DNA from: Candidatus Latescibacterota bacterium
Lineage (GTDB): Bacteria > Latescibacterota > UBA2968
Direction of reading: 5' to 3'
Length of the DNA stretch: 38,311 nt
Assembly (NCBI GenBank): GCA_022824945.1
Contig: JAJDYX010000009.1
Span: forward strand, 1-38,311
Positions 30,376-38,311 of the stretch are shown here, in pieces (position 1 is the first letter of the stretch; each line of letters opens with the position of its first letter). The translations under genes and the position numbers were made by a program. The notes beneath the pieces are model-generated. The model was not told the origin of the DNA. It saw only the letters and a list, made by a program, of their open reading frames with translations, and did not search any database.

Positions 30376-30915
30376 ATGCCAGACGAAAGCAACAAACTCT
30401 ACCTCTATGAAGCTCTGGAACTCAGGGCTGAATACGATGCCAGGATCAAAACCCTGAAAGATTGCCTGCCAGAAACCAGGCAAAATCGCAATCGATCATT
30501 TTTTAATCGCGATGAAGAGGGCCAATATCGCCCCAATTCCGGGTTCGACATCTCTGAAGTGCGTGACCAGATCAAAGCGCTGGAATACAAACGGCGCAAG
30601 CTCAACAGTGCCATTCAGCAAACCAATTTTCAGCACCAGATGGAACACGATGGCGACACCATCAATCTCAACGAGGCACTGGAATTGCGAAAAGGCTTGA
30701 ATGTACAAATCGGCGAGCTACACACGCAAGTCGTGGACGCAGCATACCAGCGGGTAATCTACAAAGAAGACCGCGACATTGTAGAACCCAACGAATTGTC
30801 ATACCCCGACAGCGTACAGGACCTTGAAAGTGTGCGGTTGGCTTTTCGGGCGTTAAACAGAAAGTTGCGATCAGCATCTTTTGAAGCCATCGTAGCCTTT
30901 CAGGACGAGCAGTAA
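30376..30915 (+). CDS. DIP1984-like helical protein
   Basis: This 179-aa protein has ATG 30376 with AGGAGG 9 bases upstream; an earlier ATG at 30331 lacks a site. It is mostly coiled-coil/helical with two similar segments: LYEALELRAEYDARIKTL near the start and LNEALELRKGLNVQIGEL near 100. The second matches the DIP1984/septicolysin-like opening (L-x-E-A-L-x-x-R). The C-terminus (VRLAFRALNRKLRSASFEA) is also family-like. Function unknown. It stands alone. Confidence 0.55.
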   Translation: MPDESNKLYLYEALELRAEYDARIKTLKDCLPETRQNRNRSFFNRDEEGQYRPNSGFDISEVRDQIKALEYKRRKLNSAIQQTNFQHQMEHDGDTINLNEALELRKGLNVQIGELHTQVVDAAYQRVIYKEDRDIVEPNELSYPDSVQDLESVRLAFRALNRKLRSASFEAIVAFQDEQ

Positions 30916-31129
30916 TCACCAATCCGAAAGGAGACAGGGGAGCAAGTGCGACTGCTTCGGTGACGGAGCATAGCCCAGACCATGGTATCTGTAAAAGCCA
31001 TCCTCTTGAGGGGTGACGCTCATAACGTCCGGCAAAGCACCAGACCATTGAACTTCAAACCTCAGAGCAAACAAAGACTCACAGCCAAAAAGCCTTCAGG
31101 CTCCGCGTCTCTTTTCGGATTCCCACACC

Positions 31130-31996
31130 CTATCCAATCGCTGACCGCTTTGGCAGCGCGGCTCTAAACGCCGCCACACTCTCCCACTCGGGACCCAGCG
31201 CGTGCCGCGAGAATATCGGATCTGGATGCCGATACATCAAATGCGCAGTGCGCCGAATCCGCTGCGTCTGCCGGACAGTCCCACAGTGATAACTGGCAAT
31301 ATTGAACATCACAGCAGACCCGGCCGGTGCGTGGACATCGACCCGACCGATCCGTCGGGGATTTGTGCGACCAAAGGAATCTGTCCACATCGGCTTATCC
31401 GGATCGACATACGCCGTCTCACCATCGTCAATCCGCAAAACACCCTCACCCCATCCGGTTTTACCCTCCCGCGTCTTGGGCAATTGTCGCTTGGTCTCGG
31501 CACTCTCTGGAATAAGACTCGTACAGTGGGACCCGGCATCCACATCGTCCAGATAGTAAATAACCTGTATCGCAGGAGCGAAAAACGCATTCCTATCCGC
31601 CCCCTCCACAATACCGTTGTACTCCCGGTGCCACTGCCGCGAGAGACAGATCGGATCCCCGCCGTCAATATCCTCTGGCGGATCGGCGGCACACGCCTCG
31701 CGCCGCAAAAAACTCAGACTGCTAAACTGAACACCCGCTCCGAGAATGCGGCGCACCAGTGGTGCAACCGACGGATGGTGAACCAGGCCATCCAGCGCCT
31801 CTGTCCTGTGCATTAGCTCCGGCGCCCTGCAACCCACCGCTACATGCCCCGGACGCGGACCAGGCTCCCATTCCTTCGGATGCGCGGCCACATCGGCATC
31901 AATCCCATCGTTAATCGCCGCCACCTCCTCAGGCGAAAGCGCCCCCTCCACCACGGCATACCCGTTCTCCGCAAAACATCTCAGCATCTCGTCCAT
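31130..31996 (-). CDS. PhyH-like dioxygenase with HxE motif
   Basis: This 288-aa protein. ATG 31996 is chosen because AGGAG lies 7 bases before it; longer frames overlap the dehydratase gene. The N-terminus has FAENGYAVVEGALSPEEVAA. The metal site reads WHREYNG, so the usual Asp is Glu, with the distal His in ASYHCGTVRQTQRIRRTAH and the Arg following. It starts 28 bp after the enolase-superfamily gene and shares its operon with the YiaK-like dehydrogenase, suggesting a sugar-derived or associated substrate. Confidence 0.85.
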   Translation of the reverse strand: MDEMLRCFAENGYAVVEGALSPEEVAAINDGIDADVAAHPKEWEPGPRPGHVAVGCRAPELMHRTEALDGLVHHPSVAPLVRRILGAGVQFSSLSFLRREACAADPPEDIDGGDPICLSRQWHREYNGIVEGADRNAFFAPAIQVIYYLDDVDAGSHCTSLIPESAETKRQLPKTREGKTGWGEGVLRIDDGETAYVDPDKPMWTDSFGRTNPRRIGRVDVHAPAGSAVMFNIASYHCGTVRQTQRIRRTAHLMYRHPDPIFSRHALGPEWESVAAFRAALPKRSAIG

Positions 31997-32024
31997 CGCA
32001 TCGCTCCTTTGAAAAGACATCGCG

Positions 32025-33122
32025 TCAAACCGAATATCTCTCGAGAACATCCCGGTCAATCTCAATCCCCAGCCCGGGACCTTGAGGAACCGCAAGATAC
32101 CCATCCACGGGCAAGATAGGCTCTTTAGACAACTCTGTTCGAAGCCCATTCTCCGTCATATCGCATTCAAAAAAAGAAGGGACTGGATTCACGGAACCGG
32201 ACGCATCTGGCATCGACGCCTGCCAGTGCAGGGTAGCGGCAAGACCAACGACTGCCCCCCACATATGCGGCATAACCGGGATATAATTGGCACTCGCCAT
32301 CGCCACAACCTTTCTCGCCTCTGTAAACCCGCCGACAATCGCGATATCCGGTTGCACGATATCCACCGCCCGTCGCTGGATAAACTCCCGAAATGCCCAA
32401 CGCCCCTGCAAACCCTCACATCCCGCAATCCGCATCTCGAGTGCCCTTTTAATTTCTATATACCCGGCCACATCATCCCTCGAAATCGGTTCTTCAAACC
32501 AGAACAGATCGTACGCTTCCATCCTGCGCCCCACCTCAATCGCCGTACCCACATCATAAGCCAAATTTGCATCCACACACAAAAGAATATCATCGCCAAT
32601 CGCCTTCCGCACAGCAGCCACATTCTTCTCATCATAAGCCTTCCCAAGCCCAACCTTCATCTTCATCGCGGGAAAACCCCGATCCACATATCCTTTGGCC
32701 TCATCCATCAATACCTGTGTATTATCCGGCCTGTCTTTCCTGAACAGCCCACTGGCATAGCACGGGATACGGTCCCGAAATGCGCCCCCCAGAAGGCGAT
32801 AAACCGGCACATCAAGCGCCTTTCCCATAATATCCCACAGCGCAATATCCACGCCACTTGTCGCGCCCACATTCCTCAGATTCCTCGGATTGTTCAGCGC
32901 GTTCCAGATCACTTCGCAATCGAACGGATCCTTCCCGATCACATGCCGCTGAATATCCGACTCACCCAGCGACCCCGTCCCCTGTCCCCATCCCGTAATG
33001 CCCGCATCGGTCAAAATCTCCAATAGGATAGATGACCGCTCCGTAACCCACGCAAAAGAATTTCCGAACTTCTCGGTCACGGGATAGCGCAAACGATGGT
33101 ATTTAACTTCGGTAATTTTCAT
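32025..33122 (-). CDS. Mandelate racemase/muconate lactonizing enzyme family (sugar acid dehydratase)
   Basis: This 365-aa enolase-superfamily enzyme has ATG 33122 after GGGAGAG. Expected residues are visible: base Lys in MKMKVGLG, metal ligands in CVDANLAYD, WFEEPISRDD and AGCEGLQG, and His in PVMPHMWGA. This places it among acid-sugar dehydratases or racemases (galactonate, gluconate or glucarate type). N-terminal capping part MKITEVKYHRLRYPV is typical. It is followed by the PhyH gene and preceded by the YiaK-like gene (27 bp gap), an operon for acid-sugar breakdown. Confidence 0.9.
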   Translation of the reverse strand: MKITEVKYHRLRYPVTEKFGNSFAWVTERSSILLEILTDAGITGWGQGTGSLGESDIQRHVIGKDPFDCEVIWNALNNPRNLRNVGATSGVDIALWDIMGKALDVPVYRLLGGAFRDRIPCYASGLFRKDRPDNTQVLMDEAKGYVDRGFPAMKMKVGLGKAYDEKNVAAVRKAIGDDILLCVDANLAYDVGTAIEVGRRMEAYDLFWFEEPISRDDVAGYIEIKRALEMRIAGCEGLQGRWAFREFIQRRAVDIVQPDIAIVGGFTEARKVVAMASANYIPVMPHMWGAVVGLAATLHWQASMPDASGSVNPVPSFFECDMTENGLRTELSKEPILPVDGYLAVPQGPGLGIEIDRDVLERYSV

Positions 33123-33149
33123 ATTCTCTCCCAATAGTCTAAACAGCTT

Positions 33150-34148
33150 CTAAAGCTCAAGCACCTGCTCCCATATAACTGGATCTACCGGAATCCCATT
33201 TCCCATACTCTCCTTGCGCTTATTCAGCATCCCCTCTCCGGGATATCGAGGCGGCGTATGTCCCTCTATGGGTTCGGTTGCCTGCAAGTCTCGAATCACC
33301 TCATCCACCATCTGTTGTCTGTCCTCTTGTGCGAGAGTTGTCTCCATATCAAATGCGATGAAAACCTGAGACACGGACACCTCCGCCCCCAGTTGGGCAA
33401 TTTGATAGGCCGACTTCCCACCTGAAAGCAGAGCCGCGATCAAATCGAGAGCCAGTGACAAACCCGCACCCTTCCAATAGCCGATGGGAAGCGCCAGCCC
33501 ATCCCCCATGACGGTCGCAGGATCCCGGGTCAAATTACCCTTACTATCATATCCACCCGGCACGGGCAATTGTTCTCCCCGCTCTCTGTGAAGCCCCATT
33601 CTACCCATCGAAAATTGACTCAACGCCATATCCAACAAAACAGGACCGTCTTCCCGGGGAATGGCAATCACCAGAGGATTGCTGCCCACCTTGCGCGCCA
33701 GCGATCCCCAAAGGGGCATAAACTGAGTGGTATTGGTCCAGCATATCCCGATACAATCCGCCTCTGTGGCCTGAAGCCCGTAAGCACCGGGGCGCATCCA
33801 GTGGTTCGTGTTTTTCAGCGCAGCACATCCCAGGCCGTGTTCTTTCGCAATGGCAATAGCTCTGTCCATACAAAAATGGGCATTGAGAGGTCCAACACCC
33901 ATTTGTCCATCCCATTGCTCTATAATGCCCAGATTTCCCACCTGTTTCGGAACCACATGAATATCCGTATTCCCACTTTGCATCTGTTTGATGAACATTG
34001 GAAAGCGATTGAGGCCATGAGAATGAACGCCATCTCGGGTCGCCTCGGCAAAAAGCCTGGCGCAAAGCGCAGCGCGTTCATCCGTAAACCCGGTCTTTTT
34101 CAGAACCTGATAAAACTTGTCAACCATCTCTTGGACGGAAATATTCAT
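33150..34148 (-). CDS. Malate/L-lactate dehydrogenase family, 3-dehydro-L-gulonate 2-dehydrogenase-like
   Basis: This 332-aa protein has ATG 34148, the same length as E. coli YiaK as I recall it. Features shared with YiaK/DlgD are RDGVHSHGLNRFP, LKNTNHWMRPGAYG, GICWTNTTQFMPLWG, SNPLVIAIP, GYWKGAGLSLALDLIAALLS and a C-terminal NGIPVDPVIWEQV. It should reduce or oxidise a 2-keto-sugar acid with NAD(H). First gene of the minus-strand operon with the dehydratase and a PhyH protein. It reads divergently from the HAD/Gfo operon. Confidence 0.88.
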   Translation of the reverse strand: MNISVQEMVDKFYQVLKKTGFTDERAALCARLFAEATRDGVHSHGLNRFPMFIKQMQSGNTDIHVVPKQVGNLGIIEQWDGQMGVGPLNAHFCMDRAIAIAKEHGLGCAALKNTNHWMRPGAYGLQATEADCIGICWTNTTQFMPLWGSLARKVGSNPLVIAIPREDGPVLLDMALSQFSMGRMGLHRERGEQLPVPGGYDSKGNLTRDPATVMGDGLALPIGYWKGAGLSLALDLIAALLSGGKSAYQIAQLGAEVSVSQVFIAFDMETTLAQEDRQQMVDEVIRDLQATEPIEGHTPPRYPGEGMLNKRKESMGNGIPVDPVIWEQVLEL

Positions 34149-34383
34149 TACTATTCTCTTTTTTTCAGAAAACAAAATCTACGTCTGTCGCGGCAGTCTC
34201 AACATCTGGAGCCTGATCAAACCTTGACATGCGAAAATACAACCCCATTTTACCAAAGTCAACCAACACCGAACTTCAGAATATCATCTTTCTGATCTAA
34301 CTTGCAATCCATTCCAACCTTGCACATATTTGAATAACAATTTAAAAACCAATACGCACTCTCATGACAGAATGCGATAACAA

Positions 34384-35031
34384 ATGATAGCCGCGATATT
34401 TGACATTGATGGGACCCTGGTCGAAAGTTTTGATTTTGACGGAGCCAGCTACATCTCTGCGATAAGAAAGGTCTTGGGAGAAATTTACATCGACGATGAT
34501 TGGAGCAAATACAAAAACGTAACGGATTCAGGTATGTTGCGACAAATAATGGAAGAGAATAAGATCCAGGAAGAGGGACAAATTGAGGAAATCCGCAAAA
34601 AATTCGGTGAATTAATTGAGCAGTATCTTGAAAATGGTGGCGAATGCCGCCCAACGAAAGGGGCGATCTCCCTGATTGACAAACTTCTATCTGATCAGCA
34701 CTATAAAATTGGAATTGCCACAGGCGGCTGGAAACATACTGCCAAAATGAAACTCAGGCATGCGGGATTTGACTTGAGAAATACGGTTTTATTTTCTAGT
34801 GATGATAGCGACAAGCGTGTGGAAATCATGAAGAAATGCCTATCTGCACTGGAGAACCGTTTCCATCGCATCGTATATATCGGTGATGCTGTGTGGGATA
34901 TCCAGGCAACCAAAAAACTGGAATGGCATTTCATAGGCGTAGGACCACGCTTAAAGGGGAAATGTGAGTGCTGGGTTGAAGACTTTTCAAACTATGACAC
35001 ATTCATGAGAATGCTACACGCTCAGGAGTAA
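34384..35031 (+). CDS. HAD-superfamily phosphatase
   Basis: This 215-aa protein has HAD motif I IFDIDGTLVES at residues 5-15, motif II IATGGWK near 115, and motif IV IGDAVWDIQATKKL near 175, with helical cap residues between. It should hydrolyse a phosphate ester such as phosphoglycolate or a sugar phosphate. No Shine-Dalgarno sequence is evident before ATG 34384; translation may be leaderless. It opens the plus-strand operon, with the next gene 39 bp on. Confidence 0.88.
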   Translation: MIAAIFDIDGTLVESFDFDGASYISAIRKVLGEIYIDDDWSKYKNVTDSGMLRQIMEENKIQEEGQIEEIRKKFGELIEQYLENGGECRPTKGAISLIDKLLSDQHYKIGIATGGWKHTAKMKLRHAGFDLRNTVLFSSDDSDKRVEIMKKCLSALENRFHRIVYIGDAVWDIQATKKLEWHFIGVGPRLKGKCECWVEDFSNYDTFMRMLHAQE

Positions 35032-35070
35032 ATCTGCCTCAATAACACTACCCACCTCAAGGAGAACCCA

Positions 35071-36153
35071 ATGGCTGAACCTAAGGGCAAAGCCTTCCAG
35101 ACCGTGCGAGATACCGCGCCCAAAAATACCTATCGCGGTGCTGTTGTAGGATGCGGCAGAATGGGCAGCACCATTGACGACGAACACATTGGAATGCCCC
35201 ATTACCCATGGCCCTGGGCGCACGCGCCTGCAATGATTGAAGCCCGGGGAATTGATCTCGTTGCCGCCGCTGATGATGACCCCGCCAAACTCGAGGACTT
35301 CAAACAGCGCTGGGACGTTTCATCTCTCTACACCGATTACCGGGAGATGGTCAAAAAAGAACAAATCGACGTGGTATGCCTGACCACCCGCCCTGAACCC
35401 CGCGCTGAAATCACAATTGGTCTGGCCGAACTGGGCGTCAAAGCCATTTTTGCCACCAAACCGATGTGCCGCACATTGGCCGAAGCCGATGCCATGATCG
35501 ACGCCTGTGCCAAAAACAACGTCATCCTCTCAATGGCCTGCCACCTCAACTGGTATAGCTACTACACAAATGCCCGCCAGCTCATTGCCGACGGCACCAT
35601 TGGACCCTTAAAAACAATGATCTGCCACAGCCCCTCCAGCCTTTCCAATATACAAAGCCACACCCTGACCCTACTCCGCCTCTTTGCCGGTGCGCCAGCC
35701 CAATGGGTCTTCGGCCTCATCGACACAGACAAACAGGCCCAATCCAACGCCGACATCCCCGGATCGGGAATCATCGTATATGAAAACGGCATCCGCACCA
35801 TCTTAAACTCCCGCTCCGAAACCAAACCTTTTGCCTGGTCCCTGGAATTCATCGGCGAAACCGGCCGCATCATCTCCCGCAACGCCCATGCCCAATTCGA
35901 GATATGGACCCCGCACCCCGAAACCGACGCGCCCACCCAGACACACCTCCCGGGACCCTGGCATCCCAGAAGCTCAATGGTTGACGCCATCGAAGGCGTC
36001 TGTCGCTCTATTGAACAGGGCCGCGAAGACATCTGCCCCGGCGAATTTGGACGCGAAGCCCTTGAAATCGGCATTGCCATAAGAGAATCTCACCGCCGCG
36101 GCAACATCCGCATTGACCTGCCCCTTGAAGACCGTAGCCTGAGGATGGGATAA
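35071..36153 (+). CDS. Gfo/Idh/MocA family oxidoreductase
   Basis: This 360-aa protein has ATG 35071 after AAGGAGA. The Rossmann motif VVGCGRMGS is at about 25-33, then VAAADDDPAKLEDF and VCLTTRPEPRAEI. The family EKP is here TKP (FATKPMCRTLAEAD), keeping the Lys. C-terminal HPRSSMVDAIEGVCRSIEQG fits the substrate domain. It likely oxidises a sugar or cyclitol with NAD(P). Part of the operon of HAD, tautomerase-like and glycosidase-like genes. Confidence 0.92.
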   Translation: MAEPKGKAFQTVRDTAPKNTYRGAVVGCGRMGSTIDDEHIGMPHYPWPWAHAPAMIEARGIDLVAAADDDPAKLEDFKQRWDVSSLYTDYREMVKKEQIDVVCLTTRPEPRAEITIGLAELGVKAIFATKPMCRTLAEADAMIDACAKNNVILSMACHLNWYSYYTNARQLIADGTIGPLKTMICHSPSSLSNIQSHTLTLLRLFAGAPAQWVFGLIDTDKQAQSNADIPGSGIIVYENGIRTILNSRSETKPFAWSLEFIGETGRIISRNAHAQFEIWTPHPETDAPTQTHLPGPWHPRSSMVDAIEGVCRSIEQGREDICPGEFGREALEIGIAIRESHRRGNIRIDLPLEDRSLRMG

Positions 36154-36174
36154 TCGTTCTCGTAAGGAAAAATC

Positions 36175-36561
36175 ATGATCATAGTATATGGCATCAAAGA
36201 AAAACTGAATCCCATAAAAGCAAAATTATCCGATGTGATTCACGGGTGTATGCAATCCGTCCTCGGCATGCCAGAAGATAAGCGGGCGCATCGCTTTGTA
36301 CCCATGGACAAAGCGGACTTTTACTATCCCGGTGGTCGCACGGATGCATACACCGTCATAGAAATCAACATGATGGCTGGTCGCCAGGTGGAAACCCAAA
36401 AAAGCTTGATCAAAACGCTATTCAAAGAAATTGAAAGCCAATTATCTATTTCCCCCATAGACATCGAAATCACCATCAAAGAACAAGCACCGCATTGCTG
36501 GGGATTTCGGGGCATAACGGGCGATGAAGCCAACGACCTCAAATACAAAGTCAACGTGTAA
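36175..36561 (+). CDS. Tautomerase-superfamily protein lacking Pro-1
   Basis: This 128-aa protein has ATG 36175 after AAGGAAAAATC. Two beta-alpha-beta halves typical of fused 4-oxalocrotonate-tautomerase-like proteins are seen: residues about 1-60 and TVIEINMMAGRQVETQKSLI with SPIDIEITIKEQ later. The expected catalytic Pro at position 2 is Ile (MIIVYG). Activity must differ or be lost. It lies between the oxidoreductase (21 bp) and the glycosidase-like gene (19 bp). Confidence 0.72.
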   Translation: MIIVYGIKEKLNPIKAKLSDVIHGCMQSVLGMPEDKRAHRFVPMDKADFYYPGGRTDAYTVIEINMMAGRQVETQKSLIKTLFKEIESQLSISPIDIEITIKEQAPHCWGFRGITGDEANDLKYKVNV

Positions 36562-36580
36562 CGACTACCAGGGAGCCTCA

Positions 36581-37699
36581 ATGAACACCATACTGGAAAT
36601 GATCGAAACAACACAAACATCCCCCGAAGGATTCTTCACCCTCGCAAAACTCGGCGAACGCTGGATCTTACTCACACCAGAGCGACAGCCCTTCTTCTCA
36701 GTCGGACTGAATCACATCGACTCCTCCCCCCTGCTATATCCAGAGAACCTGTCCCGCTGGCAACAAAAATACGACAACAACAGCATCAAGTGGATCTGTG
36801 AATCCGTATCTCCCGACCTGAAAGCATGGGGATTCAACACCGTCGGGTGGGTACAGGACGTAACCATCTTAAAACACGCGCACAGTCCGAGCTTCACCCT
36901 GGAAGAATACCGCGCGCTATCCATGCCCTACTGCCACCTGCTGCCCTTCATCGAAACACATCAATGGAACGCATGGCACAGAAATCCCGACATCTTCAGC
37001 AAAGACTTCGAAGACTGGTGCGATTATGTCGCCAGATCCGAATGCGCGCGCCTGCGGGATGAACCAAACTTAATCGGCTATTTTTACTCGGACTGTCCAA
37101 CCTGGGTTCACGTCCGAACCCCACACACAGCCTGGCGCGGACCCATGTTTGATCCCACACGACTGGAATCGCAAGCGGGCCGTGCTGAACTCTTCAACCT
37201 GGCACAGCGATACTACAAAATCACCCACGACGCCATTCGCCGTTATGATCCCCATCACTTAATCCTCGGAGACCGATACGAAGCACTCGCACCACTCCCA
37301 ATGGAAATTGTGCAGGCTGCCGAACCGTACGTTGACGTACTCAGCTTTCAGGACTTCGGAGACCCGGTCACACACATGCGCGAATGGCACACAGCCACGG
37401 GAAAACCGGTTCTATGGGCAGATGGATCCCGCCCCCGGGAAACCATCACAGACGACAGCGGGAAATATCTGGATGGGGAATATCATCTCGTGGATGGGGA
37501 ATGGTATGCCGAAGCCCTCTACGGCCTTCTAAAAAACCCCGGCGCAATAGGCGCGCATCTTTGCGGCGGTTATCTCCGAAATCGCTTCCGGCGAAAAGGC
37601 CTGATCAACGAAAAAGAACAACCCGACCACGAAGCCATATCTGAAATACAAAAAGGCAGTCGGGTTGTCACGCGCTGGCTCGACGAATTGGAATTCTGA
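36581..37699 (+). CDS. TIM-barrel glycosidase-like protein (agarase-like)
   Basis: This 372-aa protein has ATG 36581 after AGGGAG. It reads like a glycoside-hydrolase barrel of the agarase (GH50-like) type: FFSVGLNHIDSS, LKAWGFNTVGWVQD, DEPNLIGYFYSDCPTW, HHLILGDRYEA, VDVLSFQDFGDP and KPVLWADGSRPRE. Candidate acids are Asp or Glu in these segments; I cannot assign them. No signal peptide, so it would act in the cytoplasm on imported oligosaccharides. It follows the tautomerase-like gene closely. Confidence 0.7.
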   Translation: MNTILEMIETTQTSPEGFFTLAKLGERWILLTPERQPFFSVGLNHIDSSPLLYPENLSRWQQKYDNNSIKWICESVSPDLKAWGFNTVGWVQDVTILKHAHSPSFTLEEYRALSMPYCHLLPFIETHQWNAWHRNPDIFSKDFEDWCDYVARSECARLRDEPNLIGYFYSDCPTWVHVRTPHTAWRGPMFDPTRLESQAGRAELFNLAQRYYKITHDAIRRYDPHHLILGDRYEALAPLPMEIVQAAEPYVDVLSFQDFGDPVTHMREWHTATGKPVLWADGSRPRETITDDSGKYLDGEYHLVDGEWYAEALYGLLKNPGAIGAHLCGGYLRNRFRRKGLINEKEQPDHEAISEIQKGSRVVTRWLDELEF

Positions 37700-37715
37700 A
37701 CACAGGAGATCAAAA

Positions 37716-38311
37716 ATGCCCTTGACAGCACATGATCGCGCGCTGTACGCGCTCATCTTTGGCATGGTGGTTGTCGCCGCTTTCGTAATTCTAACCCCAG
37801 AAGCAGAAAACAATGAAATTGCCGAATTGCGCCGCACCGCTGAGCAAGGTGATGCCAAAGCACAATACAACCTCGGTGTGATGTACTATAACGGCAAGGG
37901 CGTTACCCAGGATTATACTGAAGCCATTGAATGGTTCCGTCGCGCGGCTGAACAGGGTTACGCCTCCGCACAATCCGACCTCGGCTATATGTACTCCGAA
38001 GGCAAAGGCGTTACCCAGAATTACACTGAAGCCATTGAATGGTATCTCCGTGCGGCTGAACAGGGTTATGCCAAGGCGCAACACAATCTCGGCTGGATGT
38101 ACGCCAATGGGGAAGGCGTTTCTCAGAACTTTTCTGAAGCCATTGAATGGTATCGCCGCGCCGCTGAACAAGGTTATGCCTCTGCGCAATTCAACCTCGG
38201 CAATATGTACTATAACAAGGAGGTCCTTCGAGATTTTGCTCAAGCCGCTGAATGGTATCGCCGCGCCGCTGAACAGAGAATCGCTGAGGCGCAACACAGC
38301 CTTGCCCAAAT
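37716..38311 (+). CDS. Membrane-anchored Sel1-repeat protein (partial, C-terminus outside window)
   Basis: ATG 37716 has AGGAG 7 bases upstream, and the frame is open for 198 codons to the window end. Residues about 9-28 (ALYALIFGMVVVAAFVIL) form a membrane anchor. Five Sel1/TPR-like repeats of 36 residues follow, each with AEQGxAxAQxNLGxMY and DYTEAIEWYRRA patterns. Such proteins act as scaffolds for partner proteins. It lies 16 bp after the glycosidase-like gene, same strand. Confidence 0.9.
   Translation, partial: MPLTAHDRALYALIFGMVVVAAFVILTPEAENNEIAELRRTAEQGDAKAQYNLGVMYYNGKGVTQDYTEAIEWFRRAAEQGYASAQSDLGYMYSEGKGVTQNYTEAIEWYLRAAEQGYAKAQHNLGWMYANGEGVSQNFSEAIEWYRRAAEQGYASAQFNLGNMYYNKEVLRDFAQAAEWYRRAAEQRIAEAQHSLAQ

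Noticed and set aside
31085..31110. Small hairpin AGCC-TGAA-GGCT with T-run after the PhyH gene
   Set aside because: The stem is only 4-5 bp, too weak to list as a terminator.

Overview
The window is about 38 kb of a gene-dense bacterial chromosome of moderate GC. It looks like an uncultured, polysaccharide-degrading lineage of the Latescibacterota / Poribacteria / Planctomycetes type. This is inferred from gene content: several phytanoyl-CoA dioxygenase-like proteins, sulfatases, a BNR sialidase-like protein, a DUF1593 protein, a pectate lyase, a Gfo/Idh/MocA oxidoreductase and a huge kinase/sigma54-activator fusion. No marker gene is present to prove it.

Region 1 (1-10.3 kb, minus strand) is the most unusual part. 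A 61-residue peptide gene is followed after 23 bp by a radical SAM/SPASM maturase with an N-terminal PqqD-like (RRE) region, which is the layout of a RiPP locus. Its promoter is a perfect -24/-12 sigma54 element (GG-N10-GC). Three copies of a TGTAAA-N6-TTTACA palindrome lie about 145-250 bp upstream of the predicted start. Next to them is the gene for a 1596-aa regulator fusing a Ser/Thr kinase, an AAA ATPase, TPRs, a GAF domain, a sigma54-interaction ATPase and a FIS helix-turn-helix. A rho-independent terminator separates the two units. Upstream, a glycosyltransferase 2 gene with a CTG start has a second perfect sigma54 promoter. Downstream is a secreted protein of Ig/cadherin-like repeats that runs off the window start.

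Region 2 (10.3-15 kb, minus) holds three thiamine-diphosphate enzyme genes (an acetolactate-synthase-like protein and the E1 alpha and beta subunits of a 2-oxo-acid dehydrogenase) without E2 or E3, plus an unrecognised protein with an internal duplication.

Region 3 (15-20.8 kb, minus) is a carbohydrate operon (aldo/keto reductase, DUF1593 protein, pectate lyase, sulfatase). Its last gene is destroyed by an IS200/IS605-type element with intact TnpB and only a C-terminal remnant of TnpA.

Region 4 (20.9-24.4 kb) has tRNA-Val(GAC), a gamma-glutamylcyclotransferase-like gene, a regulator pair, and a BrnT/BrnA-like toxin-antitoxin pair between two 35-bp direct repeats, followed by a PhyH-like gene.

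Region 5 (24.5-38.3 kb) is catabolic. Minus-strand genes encode two further PhyH-like proteins, a sialidase-like protein, an intact sulfatase, a double alpha/beta-hydrolase protein, an enolase-superfamily dehydratase and a YiaK-like 3-dehydro-L-gulonate dehydrogenase. Plus-strand genes encode a DIP1984-like protein and an operon of HAD phosphatase, Gfo/Idh/MocA oxidoreductase, tautomerase-like protein, TIM-barrel glycosidase-like protein and a Sel1-repeat protein that runs off the window end. Together they suggest uptake and breakdown of sulfated or uronic-acid-rich glycans.
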